Below, one piece after another: positions 1-7,651 of a DNA stretch of 64,000 nucleotides. Origin of the DNA: Haloarcula pellucida. Lineage in GTDB: Archaea > Halobacteriota > Halobacteria > Halobacteriales > Haloarculaceae. Made by a program: the position numbers and the translations under genes. Within the stretch, counting starts at the first letter, position 1, and the number at the start of each line of letters is the position of its first letter. Where the stretch lies: NCBI RefSeq assembly GCF_014647235.1, contig NZ_BMOU01000001.1:1096262-1160261 (forward strand), given 5' to 3'. A model generated the notes under the pieces. The model was not told where the DNA came from. It was given only the letters and a program-made list of their open reading frames with translations, and ran no database searches.

Positions 1-2
1 AG

Positions 3-155
3 ACCAAACTCGAAGACATGGGGCTCATCGACACAGAGAAAGTCCCCATCGACGTCGGGCGTCCGCGCCTCCGCCTGATGCTCGGAGACGAGCGCCTCGA
101 AAGCGCCGACGCCGACGAACTGGCGACGGTCGCACAGAGCCTGCTGGCCGCATAG
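3..155 (+). CDS. C-terminal end of a winged-helix regulator, TbsP-like (partial)
   Basis: The window opens inside a reading frame that runs to a TAG stop; 50 residues are visible. They contain KLEDMGLIDTEKVPIDVGRP followed by an RLRLML strand and a short acidic tail. This looks like the wing and last helices of a winged-helix DNA-binding domain ('...LEDMGLI...' is typical of the last recognition-helix region). From memory it resembles the haloarchaeal DUF5821/TbsP family, regulators linked to TrmB and central carbon metabolism. The family call is a recollection, since only the C-terminus is present. It ends 31 bases before the YcaO gene on the same strand. Confidence 0.6.
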   Translation, partial: TKLEDMGLIDTEKVPIDVGRPRLRLMLGDERLESADADELATVAQSLLAA

Positions 156-186
156 GTTTTTCCGCCCCCTCTGTGTTTTCCCGGAC

Positions 187-1899
187 ATGAGTACTGTCGA
201 AGTCGTCGGGAGCGGTCCCGCCGTCGAGTCGTTGGTCGCGGCGCTGGCGGAGACGCCGTCTGAGGTAGTTCGGCGGGAGGACCCGCTCACCGGCGACGCC
301 GACCTGAGCGTCGTCGTCGGGCAGGTCACGGCCGACCTGTTCGGCACTGCGAACGAGCGTGCGAGAGCGACCGGGACGCCGTGGGTAGCCGTCGAACTCG
401 GCGGCATCGGTGGCGTCCCCGTCACCGACGCCGCAATCGCCGGATTCGGCCCACAAACCGGCTGTTACGACTGTCTGACCGAACGCGTGCGCTCGAACGC
501 CGACCAGCAATCCGACCCCGCAGGGGCCCCCGCCGCCAGTACGCAACGGTTCGCCGGTGCCGTCGCGGGACGACGAATCGAACAGGCGCTCGCCGGGGAG
601 GGCGTCGTCGTCGGGACGGTGCTCGAACTGCCCCACACCGAGCGACAGTTCCTCCCAGTCCCGGGGTGTGCGTGTCGAGACGCGGAACGGTGGACGCTCA
701 CTCACGCTGGGGACCGTGACCACGACCGAGAGGCGTTGTCCCGCGCGGAGGCCGGCCTCGACGAGCGAGTCGGTATCGTCCGGAACGTGGGCGAGGCCGA
801 GTCGTTCCCGGCGCCGTACTACCTCGCGGAGCTCACGGACACCGCCCGGTTCAGCGACGTGACGGCCCCACAGCAGGCCGCCGGCGTCGCGACGGACTGG
901 GACTCGGCGTTCATGAAGGCGCTCGGCGAGAGCTACGAACGGTACGCCGCCGGCGTCTACCGAGCGGCGGAGATGGTCTCGGGGACCGGCGAGGCGGTGG
1001 CAGAGCGCCTCGACCCAGCAGAGTTCGTCGCCCCCGACGGCGGCGCGTGGGGCGGGGGTGAGGCCGTACCGTGGGTCCCTGCAGAGAACCTCGGCACGGG
1101 TACACAGCGCCTCGCTCCGGCAGAAGTAGTCGTCTACCCGCCGCCATCCCACGCCGTCCGCCCGGCGACGACGACGGGACTCGGACTGGGAAGTTCGGAG
1201 ACCGACGCGCTCCTCTCGGGCCTCTACGAAGTGGTCGAACGCGACGCGGCGATGCTCTCGTGGTACGCCACCTACGACCCGCTGGAAGTCGTCGTCGAGG
1301 GCAACGAGACGTTCGACGCGCTCCGGCGACGTGCCCGCTCGGAGGACCTCGACGTGACGGCGCTGTTGCTCACGCAGGACGTCGACGTGCCCGTCGTCGC
1401 CGTCGCCCTCGAACGCGAGACGTGGCCGAAGTTCGCGCTGGGGTCGTCGGCCCGCCTCGACCCGGCCGAGGCGGCCGTCGGGGCGCTCGAAGAAGCGCTC
1501 CAGAACTGGATGGAACTCCGCGGGATGGGGCCGGAGGACGCCGCGGACGCCGACGGGGCAATCGGATGGTACGCGGACCGACCGGAAGCGGCCGCGTCGC
1601 TGACCGAGACGGCGACGGCCGTGCCCATATCGAGCGTCGGTCCCGACTCCGTGCCGACCGGTGGGGCCGAACTCGACGAACTCGTCGACCGGGTGGTGGA
1701 TGCTGGTCTGTCCCCGTTCGCAAGCCGACTCACGACGCCGGACCTCGAACTGATGGGGTTCGAGGCGGTCCGGGCGTTCTGTCCGACCGCCCAACCGCTG
1801 TTCTTCGACGAGAGCTACTTCGGCGACCGCACGGAGACGGTGCCGACGGCCCTCGGCTTCGAGCCACGACTGGGCCGAGACCACCATCCGTTCCCCTGA
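187..1899 (+). CDS. YcaO-type cyclodehydratase with N-terminal E1-like domain
   Basis: This 570-residue protein has the TOMM-type two-domain plan. Residues 1-190 form an Ocin-ThiF-like (E1-like) domain with a cysteine tetrad, C93xxC96 and C161xC163, fit to bind one zinc. From about residue 205 comes the YcaO ATP-binding fold, with the signatures KALGESYERY (about 244-253) and GLYEVVERDAAMLSWY. The protein ends HHPFP, resembling the proline-rich PxPxP tail of peptide-modifying YcaO enzymes. Such enzymes use ATP to activate backbone amides, forming azolines or thioamides. No precursor peptide, dehydrogenase or TfuA partner is visible nearby, so the substrate is unknown. The ATG at 187 is the only start that includes the whole N-terminal domain. 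Confidence 0.88.
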   Translation: MSTVEVVGSGPAVESLVAALAETPSEVVRREDPLTGDADLSVVVGQVTADLFGTANERARATGTPWVAVELGGIGGVPVTDAAIAGFGPQTGCYDCLTERVRSNADQQSDPAGAPAASTQRFAGAVAGRRIEQALAGEGVVVGTVLELPHTERQFLPVPGCACRDAERWTLTHAGDRDHDREALSRAEAGLDERVGIVRNVGEAESFPAPYYLAELTDTARFSDVTAPQQAAGVATDWDSAFMKALGESYERYAAGVYRAAEMVSGTGEAVAERLDPAEFVAPDGGAWGGGEAVPWVPAENLGTGTQRLAPAEVVVYPPPSHAVRPATTTGLGLGSSETDALLSGLYEVVERDAAMLSWYATYDPLEVVVEGNETFDALRRRARSEDLDVTALLLTQDVDVPVVAVALERETWPKFALGSSARLDPAEAAVGALEEALQNWMELRGMGPEDAADADGAIGWYADRPEAAASLTETATAVPISSVGPDSVPTGGAELDELVDRVVDAGLSPFASRLTTPDLELMGFEAVRAFCPTAQPLFFDESYFGDRTETVPTALGFEPRLGRDHHPFP

Positions 1900-1947
1900 C
1901 TCGATTACCGGTTAGTTTAATACGAGCCGCGTCGTCAGTTACCGTCG

Positions 1948-1966
1948 TGTGATAGGCGGTATCACA
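1948..1966. promoter_or_regulatory. Perfect inverted repeat upstream of small zinc-ribbon gene
   Basis: TGTGATA (1948-1954) is followed by five bases and its exact complement TATCACA (1960-1966), 15 bases before the ATG at 1981. It may be an operator for a dimeric repressor or a short RNA hairpin. A TATA-like stretch (GTTTAAT) lies just upstream at about 1914-1920, so the dyad would fall near the transcription start. Its similarity to a bacterial CRP site is probably coincidental. Confidence 0.4.
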
Positions 1967-1980
1967 GCGCATGGACACAC

Positions 1981-2133
1981 ATGGTGACAGAGTTCGACCT
2001 CCCGTGTAGCGATTGCGGACACGACCTCGTGCGCGTAGAGACCACGGCGACCGACGGGTCGCCGGTGGCGGTCGCGGAATGTCCGAACTGCGGGGTGCGA
2101 CACTACCCCGAGTCGGCGCTGCGAGAGTTCTGA
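1981..2133 (+). CDS. Small zinc-ribbon protein (50 aa)
   Basis: This 50-residue protein has two CxxC knuckles, CSDC near residues 9-12 and CPNC near 35-38, separated by a beta-rich linker. That is a classic rubredoxin-like or zinc-ribbon fold able to bind one zinc. Single-ribbon proteins of this size are common in haloarchaea and often of unknown function; some act as regulators or accessory RNA-polymerase-like ribbons. The gene ends one base before the convergent DUF63 gene begins its stop. It is too short for routine ORF callers, but codon use and the cysteine pattern support it. Confidence 0.75.
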   Translation: MVTEFDLPCSDCGHDLVRVETTATDGSPVAVAECPNCGVRHYPESALREF

Positions 2134-2134
2134 A

Positions 2135-3283
2135 TCAGATGGCGAACGTGGCCCGCAGCATGTCCCGCGTCCCCGGTCCGAGACCGACCGCGGTGACGGC
2201 GACGAGCAACAGCAACGCGTAGCGCGGGCTCTCGTCTATGAACTCGTCGTTGAACAGCCAGACGACGAGCGACGCGACCACGAGTTTCACGACGAGGAAC
2301 GGCCACGAGGTACCGATGGCGGCGGTCAGGCCGGCGGGCTGGAGCGCCTCGGTCGTCGCGATGATGAACGCGTTGGCCGGGTGTTTCGGGTAGTAGGTCA
2401 GCGGGACGTTCAGCACGTCCAGCCAGTCGGCCAACACGACGTTCGCGACGCCGTCGATGGCGTGGCCCCAGATGACGACCAATCCGATGTAGCCGGTGCC
2501 GTCGTTGACCTCGGGGGCGAACGACTCGAAGGCGCGATACAGGCCGTAGGACAGCACTGTCGCCAACCCGACGGTCGTGAGCAGGACCGACGGGTACAGC
2601 GTCGAGTACTCCGTGGTCGTCGCCACGCCAGTCAGATAGAGAACCGTCACGGCGACGAGGACGCCGCCGACCGCCGCAGTCGACCGGTAGTAACTATCGA
2701 CGTACCCCTCCCGGTCGAGTCTGAGACAGAGAATCAGCGTCGCCAGCGTCACGACGAACAACGTGCCGTAGATGACCGGGCTGATGATGAGCGAACTGAG
2801 CGGATAGTCGACGATGGGTGCGAACCCGGCTTCGATCGCTCGGTCGGTCGCGTCTTCGACCGTTCGGAGCGCCCCGCCCAGCAGCATGAACGGTACGAAC
2901 GCGAAGTACAGTTTCGGGTCCTCGGCGATCTCCAGTCGATCCAACAGGAGATAGACGCCGACGAGCATGTACACCAGAATCAGCATGTACCCGATTTCGG
3001 AGACGACGGTGTAGCCGGGTTCGGCCACGATACGGCCCTGCTGGACCGCGGCGGTACAGCCCTCGTACAGCGGTTCCGGGCCGCTGTCGGTCATCACGGC
3101 ACAGCTCGCGGCTTCGGCGTCGGCGTACACTGGTCCCCAGAAGTAGTGCCAGAGGAACCGGTCCCAGACGGCACGCGGGAACGCGAGGACCGCACCCAAA
3201 CCGGCTACGAGGATGGCGACGAACGAGGCGACCCAGAGGCGCCCGGCCCCGTACTCGTCGACGACCTGCTCGAACGTGTTCAT
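2135..3283 (-). CDS. DUF63 family integral membrane protein
   Basis: This is a 382-residue polytopic membrane protein. After an N-terminal MNTFEQVVDEYGAGRLW the sequence alternates hydrophobic helices with short loops, roughly nine to eleven membrane segments. It matches what I know of the archaeal DUF63 family, including the FLWHYFWGPVYADA region after the first helix and a late TYYPKHPANAFI loop. The biochemical function of the family is not known. I chose the ATG at 3283: the frame stays open further upstream, but that part is arginine-rich and unlike a membrane protein, and it would overlap the next gene. Confidence 0.85.
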   Translation of the reverse strand: MNTFEQVVDEYGAGRLWVASFVAILVAGLGAVLAFPRAVWDRFLWHYFWGPVYADAEAASCAVMTDSGPEPLYEGCTAAVQQGRIVAEPGYTVVSEIGYMLILVYMLVGVYLLLDRLEIAEDPKLYFAFVPFMLLGGALRTVEDATDRAIEAGFAPIVDYPLSSLIISPVIYGTLFVVTLATLILCLRLDREGYVDSYYRSTAAVGGVLVAVTVLYLTGVATTTEYSTLYPSVLLTTVGLATVLSYGLYRAFESFAPEVNDGTGYIGLVVIWGHAIDGVANVVLADWLDVLNVPLTYYPKHPANAFIIATTEALQPAGLTAAIGTSWPFLVVKLVVASLVVWLFNDEFIDESPRYALLLLVAVTAVGLGPGTRDMLRATFAI

Positions 3284-3371
3284 GGCCGAGTCACCGGCGT
3301 GCGTCGGTTTCAGGTTTCCGGTCGCGTGCGTGGGTGCTGCGACACCGACACGGCGGACCGACGGGAACGAC

Positions 3372-4208
3372 TCAGGCCAGCGCGTCCGTCGCCGCCGCGA
3401 CCAGTTCCGCGTGTGCTTCGCCGTTCGAGGCGACGAGGCTGTCGCTGTCGTGGCGCCAGCGCTCGCCGTCGGCATCGGTCACCGTCCCGCCGGCCTGTCG
3501 GACCATGTGGACACCGGCCAGCGTGTCCCACGGGTGGTTCGGGTTCGTGCAGACGGCCCCGTCCAGCGCCCCGTCGGCGACGTACGCGAGCGTGGCCTGA
3601 AAGCTCCCGATGCGCCGCATGTCGCCGAACCGGCCGACGACGGCGCCACACAGGTCGGCGAACTCGGTTCGGTCGTCACGGTCCCACCAGCCGACCGGCG
3701 CGACGGCGAACGTCTCGGGGTCGCTGCGCTCGCTCACGGAGAGGGTCGCGCCGTCCCGCGTCGCGCTCTCCGGTCCGGCGGCAAAGAGGTCGCCCTCGGA
3801 CGGGAGGTAGGTGGCCGACCCGACCGGTTCGCCGTCCTCGACTGCGGTGACGCTCGTCGCCCACGTCCGGTTCCCGCGGACGAAGTTCGCGGTCCCGTCT
3901 ATCGGGTCGACGACCCACACCGGTCCGGTCGCCGGGACCTCGTCGAGGACGGACGGGTCGGTCTCGCCGGTCTCGGGCCCGCTCAACGTGACCACGTCCT
4001 CTTCCAGAACGAACGCGTCGTTGGGGAACTCCTCACGGACCGTCGCGACGACCTGTCCCTGCGCGTCCCGGTCGGCCTCTGTCACGAGGTCGTTCTTGTT
4101 GGCCTTCGTCTCGACGGCGAGGTCGCCACGGAACGCCTGCCGCGCGACGACGCCCCCGGCCCGGGCAGCACGTTCGGCGAGCGCCGCTCGGTGATGTGCA
4201 TCTGGCAT
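3372..4208 (-). CDS. Inositol monophosphatase / archaeal FBPase family
   Basis: This 278-residue enzyme is of the lithium-sensitive, Mg-dependent phosphatase superfamily. The metal ligands are visible as the acidic pair in LEED (E69/E70) and the DPIDGTANF motif (D101, D104). Near the C-terminus is the WDTLAGVHMVRQAGG motif, which supplies the last metal-binding aspartate and closes the active site. Archaeal members usually hydrolyse both inositol-1-phosphate and fructose-1,6-bisphosphate, so a gluconeogenic FBPase role is possible. Sequence alone does not separate the two activities. It starts at the ATG at 4208 and is transcribed away from tRNA-Leu together with the 65-aa gene upstream. Confidence 0.9.
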   Translation of the reverse strand: MPDAHHRAALAERAARAGGVVARQAFRGDLAVETKANKNDLVTEADRDAQGQVVATVREEFPNDAFVLEEDVVTLSGPETGETDPSVLDEVPATGPVWVVDPIDGTANFVRGNRTWATSVTAVEDGEPVGSATYLPSEGDLFAAGPESATRDGATLSVSERSDPETFAVAPVGWWDRDDRTEFADLCGAVVGRFGDMRRIGSFQATLAYVADGALDGAVCTNPNHPWDTLAGVHMVRQAGGTVTDADGERWRHDSDSLVASNGEAHAELVAAATDALA

Positions 4209-4262
4209 GCCCGGGGCTGGCAGGGCTGGGGACTTACCACCTCGGTTTCAGGAAAAGAGAGA

Positions 4263-4460
4263 CTACTCGTGGCTGGCCTCGTCGACGGCGTCCAAGATGG
4301 ACTGTGCGATGTCCCGGGCCTCCTCGGGCGTGTACAGTACCTGGTTCCCGAGCGACTGCTCGATGCGGACGTAGTCGTCGTCCGCTTCGATGGAGAAAAA
4401 CGCCGTGTTCTCCAGCGGTGGCACTCGGATACCCGAACCGTCGGAGTGGTCGGTTGCCAT
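4263..4460 (-). CDS. Small conserved haloarchaeal protein (65 aa)
   Basis: This is a 65-residue acidic protein with no cysteine or membrane segment. It has a short beta-rich core (AFFSIEADDDYVRIEQ) and a helical C-terminus (TPEEARDIAQSILDAVDEA). I do not recognise a named family, but the composition is fully halophilic. The start at 4460 is supported by a TATA box 27 bases upstream (TTTATAC on the minus strand, 4484-4490), which would give a leaderless mRNA. The frame extends upstream without a stop, but that extension would run through the promoter and the tRNA. Confidence 0.75.
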   Translation of the reverse strand: MATDHSDGSGIRVPPLENTAFFSIEADDDYVRIEQSLGNQVLYTPEEARDIAQSILDAVDEASHE

Positions 4461-4462
4461 GC

Positions 4463-4506
4463 GAGTTGTTAACTCACGTCCCCGTATAAAACTACTCATA
4501 TGTGAG
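4463..4506 (-). promoter_or_regulatory. Promoter and dyad operators of the 65-aa gene
   Basis: Read on the minus strand, the TATA element TTTATAC lies at 4484-4490. GAGTT-N3-AACTC (4463-4475) overlaps the expected start site, and CTCA-N4-TGAG (4495-4506) lies just upstream of TATA. Two dyads bracketing a TATA box suggest a repressed or switchable gene. This is inferred from spacing only. Confidence 0.4.
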
Positions 4507-4690
4507 AGATCGGCTGACACATCCATATTAGTGAGAGACGAACACACGGAGTATCTTCCGTAGAGACGACCGAATGCCACGTCGTCGGCACCGACCACGG
4601 AGCAATCTATACGTCGGGACCAGGCCGGTGGAGCCGTCGCGGCGCGGCCGGTGTCCAGCGCCGCCGCTGGTGGGTGTGGTTCAGAGAGTT

Positions 4691-4757
4691 TGCGAGGGAA
4701 GACCGCTCCGTGCGAGTCTTCCGGCACTGTGTGCGAGGGACCGTATCGGTCCAACAG
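4691..4757. repeat. Repeated tRNA 3'-end fragments and hairpins downstream of tRNA-Leu
   Basis: The 9-base 3' end of the tRNA (plus strand TGCGAGGGA, 4758-4766) recurs at 4732-4740 and 4691-4699. Between the copies lie two perfect hairpins, GGACCG-TAT-CGGTCC (4738-4752) and GGAAGAC...GTCTTCC (4697-4722). The first hairpin begins six bases past the tRNA and may act in processing or termination. The repeated ends resemble scars of site-specific integration at a tRNA gene, though they are short. The rest of 4507-4690 shows no gene that I can support. Confidence 0.5.
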
Positions 4758-4841
4758 TGCGAGGGAAGGGATTTGAACCCTTGGACCCCTACGGGAGCGG
4801 ATCTTGAGTCCGCCGCCGTTTCCTGGCTTGGCTACCCTCGC
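4758..4841 (-). tRNA. tRNA-Leu (anticodon CAA)
   Basis: The reverse complement folds as a class II tRNA. The acceptor stem is GCGAGGG/CCCTCGC with discriminator A. The D-arm contains GCCAAGCC...GGC, and the anticodon stem GCGGA/TCCGC encloses the loop CTCAAGA (anticodon CAA, plus-strand 4804-4806). A long variable arm (TCCCGTAGGGG) follows, then a T-arm AAGGG-TTCAAAT-CCCTT. The long variable arm and CAA anticodon identify a leucine tRNA reading UUG. CCA is not encoded. The anticodon loop is not interrupted, so there is no intron. Confidence 0.96.
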
Positions 4842-4944
4842 ACGCGTTGCTCGCATCACGTTCTGACGACGGTGTGGTATAAATGTCGTACGGAACTGTG
4901 GCGGCGGGCAAACGACTAACAGCGTGGAACGCGAGTGGCGACGT

Positions 4945-5160
4945 ATGCCGTCCCTCGCGACCCCGTTTCAGATGGGTGGGGCGCTACCGGTCGTCGGTGT
5001 CCTTCTAGCGTTGCTCCTCGCCGCCATCGTCGTCTACGCGCTCCGGAACACCGGCGAGTATCACGACCCGGGGGCGGGAGACGCCGTCGTCTGCCCCCGC
5101 TGTCACCACTCGACGGCGGCCTCGGATAGCGTCTGTCCCGAGTGTGGGAAGGACCTCTGA
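4945..5160 (+). CDS. Small membrane-anchored zinc-ribbon protein (71 aa)
   Basis: One strong transmembrane helix ([20 protein letters not shown], about residues 15-34) is followed by a cytoplasmic zinc ribbon with two CxxC pairs, CPRC and CPEC, ending CGKDL. The architecture is that of many haloarchaeal 'zinc ribbon domain' membrane proteins of unknown role. I chose the ATG at 4945; a GTG at 4924 and an ATG at 4972 are alternatives. The membrane helix is kept with any of them. It lies 40 bases before the DUF309 gene on the same strand. Confidence 0.75.
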   Translation: MPSLATPFQMGGALPVVGVLLALLLAAIVVYALRNTGEYHDPGAGDAVVCPRCHHSTAASDSVCPECGKDL

Positions 5161-5200
5161 GGACCGGTGGATTGACCCATGCAGGTCACGAACGAGGAGT

Positions 5201-5680
5201 ATGGACGAACACACGCGAGACCCGACTGTCGCCCCGCCGGACGGCGACCCGGCCGGATGGCGGGCGGACGGGCAGTGGGAGCACGCGACGCTCCGGCGGG
5301 CCGTCGTTCACGGCGTCCGTCTGTACAACGCCGGGGAGTTTCACGACTCACACGACTGTTTCGAAGACGAGTGGTACAACTACGGCCGGGGGTCCACCGA
5401 GAGTAAGTTCCTCCACGGGATGGTACAGGTGGCCGCTGGCGCCTACAAGCACTTCGACTTCGAGGACGACGACGGGATGCGCTCGCTGTTTCGCACCTCG
5501 CTGCAGTACTTTCGCGGGGTTCCCAACGACTACTACGGCGTCGACTTACTGGACGTTCGGACGACAGTGACGAACGCGCTGCAGGACCCGAGCGTGCTCG
5601 ACGGCTGGCAGATACGACTCGACGGCGGCTACCCGGTCGCCGACGAGACCGACGTCGCGTTCGCCGAGGACCTCGACTGA
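5201..5680 (+). CDS. DUF309 domain protein
   Basis: This 159-residue all-helical protein has the DUF309 signature: [19 protein letters not shown] (the family pattern is 'fNaGefyeaHevlE..W') followed by [15 protein letters not shown]. The conserved His and Glu residues in the first motif suggest a buried metal or catalytic site, but the family has no established function. The start at 5201 (MDEHTRD) gives the usual length. The same frame runs up to 57 bases further upstream into the preceding gene's tail, without a supporting ribosome site. Confidence 0.88.
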   Translation: MDEHTRDPTVAPPDGDPAGWRADGQWEHATLRRAVVHGVRLYNAGEFHDSHDCFEDEWYNYGRGSTESKFLHGMVQVAAGAYKHFDFEDDDGMRSLFRTSLQYFRGVPNDYYGVDLLDVRTTVTNALQDPSVLDGWQIRLDGGYPVADETDVAFAEDLD

Positions 5681-5740
5681 CACTCGGTCGCCGCACGGAA
5701 TCCACACGACTCTAATGGCCGGGAGCACAACTACGACCGA

Positions 5741-6529
5741 ATGCGAGTGGAACAACTGGGTGAGGGAGAACCGGACGTCGCCGTCGTTGGGAGCATCCAC
5801 GGCGACGAGCCGTGCGGTCGGGACGGTATCGAGGCGGTCCTCACGGACCCGCCGACCGTCTCCCGGCCGGTGAAGTTCGTCGTCGGCAACGAGGCGGCGC
5901 TGGCCGCCGGCGAGCGATACCTCGATACCGACCTCAATCGAGCGTTCCCCGGCGACCCCGAAAGCGAGGCCCGCGAAGACCGACTGGCCGCCGAACTCGC
6001 CGCCGAACTGCGTGGCTGTACCGTGCTGTCGCTGCACTCCACCCAGTCCTACGACGGCATGTTCGCGCTCGTCGACGACGTGACGACGCTGGTCCGTGAC
6101 ATCTGTCCGAAACTCTCCGTCGACGCCGTGGTCAAGACCAAAGGGGTCAACGAGGGCCGACTCTTCTCGGTCGTCCCCGCCGCCATCGAGGTGGAGTGTG
6201 GGTATCAGGGGTCACCGGAGGCGGCCGCCAACGCCGAACAGGTCATCCGCGAGTTCCTCGCCGCGACGGGCGTCACCGACGACCCGGCGCCGACCCGGAC
6301 CGAGTCGCTCCCGGTGTTCCAGCTCGGCGACCCGATTCCGAAGGCCGCCGCCGAGGAGTACGAGGTGTACGCCCGGAACTTCGAGGAACTGGCGGCCGGT
6401 GAACCCATCGCCGCCGCCGACGGCGATCAGGTCCTCGCCGACGAACCGTTCCATCCCATCCTCCTCTCTGCGGAAGGGTACGAGGACGTCTTCGGCTACA
6501 CGGCTGATCACGTCGGCGTCCTCGACTGA
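5741..6529 (+). CDS. Succinylglutamate desuccinylase/aspartoacylase family (M14-type)
   Basis: This 262-residue zinc hydrolase belongs to the AstE/AspA group of the M14 carboxypeptidase fold. The zinc site is visible: GSIHGDEPCG gives H20 and E23, and LSLHSTQSYDG gives H99. DTDLNRAFPGD (about 62-72) is the family's substrate-binding loop, and IEVECGYQG near residue 150 carries the catalytic glutamate. Such enzymes cleave N-acyl groups from amino acids or related amides. The exact substrate cannot be read from the sequence. It has its own short upstream gap and is convergent with the cupin gene. Confidence 0.88.
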   Translation: MRVEQLGEGEPDVAVVGSIHGDEPCGRDGIEAVLTDPPTVSRPVKFVVGNEAALAAGERYLDTDLNRAFPGDPESEAREDRLAAELAAELRGCTVLSLHSTQSYDGMFALVDDVTTLVRDICPKLSVDAVVKTKGVNEGRLFSVVPAAIEVECGYQGSPEAAANAEQVIREFLAATGVTDDPAPTRTESLPVFQLGDPIPKAAAEEYEVYARNFEELAAGEPIAAADGDQVLADEPFHPILLSAEGYEDVFGYTADHVGVLD

Positions 6530-6540
6530 GGTCGACGCCG

Positions 6541-7170
6541 TCACTCACGTCTCACCGGCAGGTACTCGGGGTAGCGGTTGTCGTAGCCGACGGCGCGACC
6601 GAGGACTGCGGTCGTGCGAATCCCGAGCAACTGGAGCCACATGGGGAGATGCGCGAGCAACAGCATGTCGTCGAACTCGTCGAGCAGCACCGCCAACCTG
6701 AGGGCGTTCAGCGGCATCCCCGACGGCGTGACCGGGGCGCCGTCGCGGGCGAGGCCGTAGGTCACCCGCATGAACTGTTCGGTGCGGAGGCCGGGCGTCA
6801 CCGACCCCCTGACGTGGAGTACGTCGTCCCCGGCGTTCCAGAACCGATGGACGTCGCCGGCAGGGACGACGGCCGTCGCACCGGCGGTCAACTGCCGTCG
6901 GTCGCCCTCGTGGGTGATACCCATCGTCCCGGACTGTACGGACAGCCGTTCCACTTGCTCGGGGTGGACGTGACGCATCGGGCCGTGTGATCCCTCGGCG
7001 GCCAGCCACATGTCGAACCGGAGCGGGTCGGTTTCGGGGTCGTCGGGTCGTTCGCGGAATCGGACGACTTTCCCGGCCGGCGGACTCGCCAGACAGTCGT
7101 CGTCGACGAAGTGCGTGTGGCCGAACGGCGAGTCGTCGGCGTCCGTATCAGCACTCGGGGTGTCGCTCAC
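6541..7170 (-). CDS. Cupin-domain protein
   Basis: This 209-residue protein has one cupin barrel in its first 140 residues. The metal-type motif 1 is recognisable in MRHVHPEQVERLSVQSGTM (His, His, Glu) and motif 2 in VVPAGDVHRFWNAG. The C-terminal 60 residues are helical and hydrophobic (LLLAHLPMWLQLLGI), giving the protein a possible membrane-facing tail. No enzymatic activity can be assigned. Its ATG overlaps the stop of the upstream UPF0179 gene by four bases, so the two are probably co-translated. Confidence 0.82.
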   Translation of the reverse strand: MSDTPSADTDADDSPFGHTHFVDDDCLASPPAGKVVRFRERPDDPETDPLRFDMWLAAEGSHGPMRHVHPEQVERLSVQSGTMGITHEGDRRQLTAGATAVVPAGDVHRFWNAGDDVLHVRGSVTPGLRTEQFMRVTYGLARDGAPVTPSGMPLNALRLAVLLDEFDDMLLLAHLPMWLQLLGIRTTAVLGRAVGYDNRYPEYLPVRRE

Positions 7171-7619
7171 GCGTCGTCGGGGGCGTCCAACTCGACCAGC
7201 GTGAGGTCCCGGTCGAGCATGCAGTAGTCGTGTGGCGGGTCGCCGACGACCTCCTCGATGCGGTACTCCTCGTCGAACTCGGCGCCCATCGGCTCACAGT
7301 ACTGGTGGCTCGGACATTCGGTGTGGGGACAGGGACCTGCCAGCGACGCGTTGCTGCCGGCGTAGGCACCTTTGGTCGGGACGTTGGCACGGATGGGGGC
7401 AGGTTCGACCTCGACGGCGCGGACGCCGGTGTCGTGGATCGCGCAGTCGAGCGTCTGGCCGCTCTCGCGGACCTCGGTGATGCGATAGCGGCGGCCGGGC
7501 GTGAGATTGAGACACTGGGTCCGGTACGGACACCCGGCACAACCGTCGGCCTCGCCGTGGTAGACGAACTCCTCGCCCACCTCCGCGAGGCGCGTCCCGA
7601 CGAGCGTTACAGTGGTCAT
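7167..7619 (-). CDS. UPF0179 family protein
   Basis: This 150-residue archaeal protein is easily recognised by its cysteine clusters, CAGCPYRTQC near residue 27 and PCPHTECPSHQYC near residue 100. They could hold zinc or an iron-sulfur cluster. UPF0179 is conserved across Euryarchaeota with no proven function. Length and both ends match the family. It is the first gene of a two-gene unit with the cupin protein, overlapping by four bases (7167-7170). Confidence 0.93.
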   Translation of the reverse strand: MTTVTLVGTRLAEVGEEFVYHGEADGCAGCPYRTQCLNLTPGRRYRITEVRESGQTLDCAIHDTGVRAVEVEPAPIRANVPTKGAYAGSNASLAGPCPHTECPSHQYCEPMGAEFDEEYRIEEVVGDPPHDYCMLDRDLTLVELDAPDDA

Positions 7620-7651
7620 AGTGAGGGATAGATCCGGGCGGAATTTAAGGG

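Noticed and set aside
25-1887. 620-codon ORF on the minus strand opposite the YcaO gene
   Set aside because: It is the antisense frame of a high-GC gene; composition is arginine-rich and not halophilic.
1948-1966. CRP-like binding site
   Set aside because: Archaea of this class do not use CRP-cAMP in the bacterial sense; kept only as a generic dyad.
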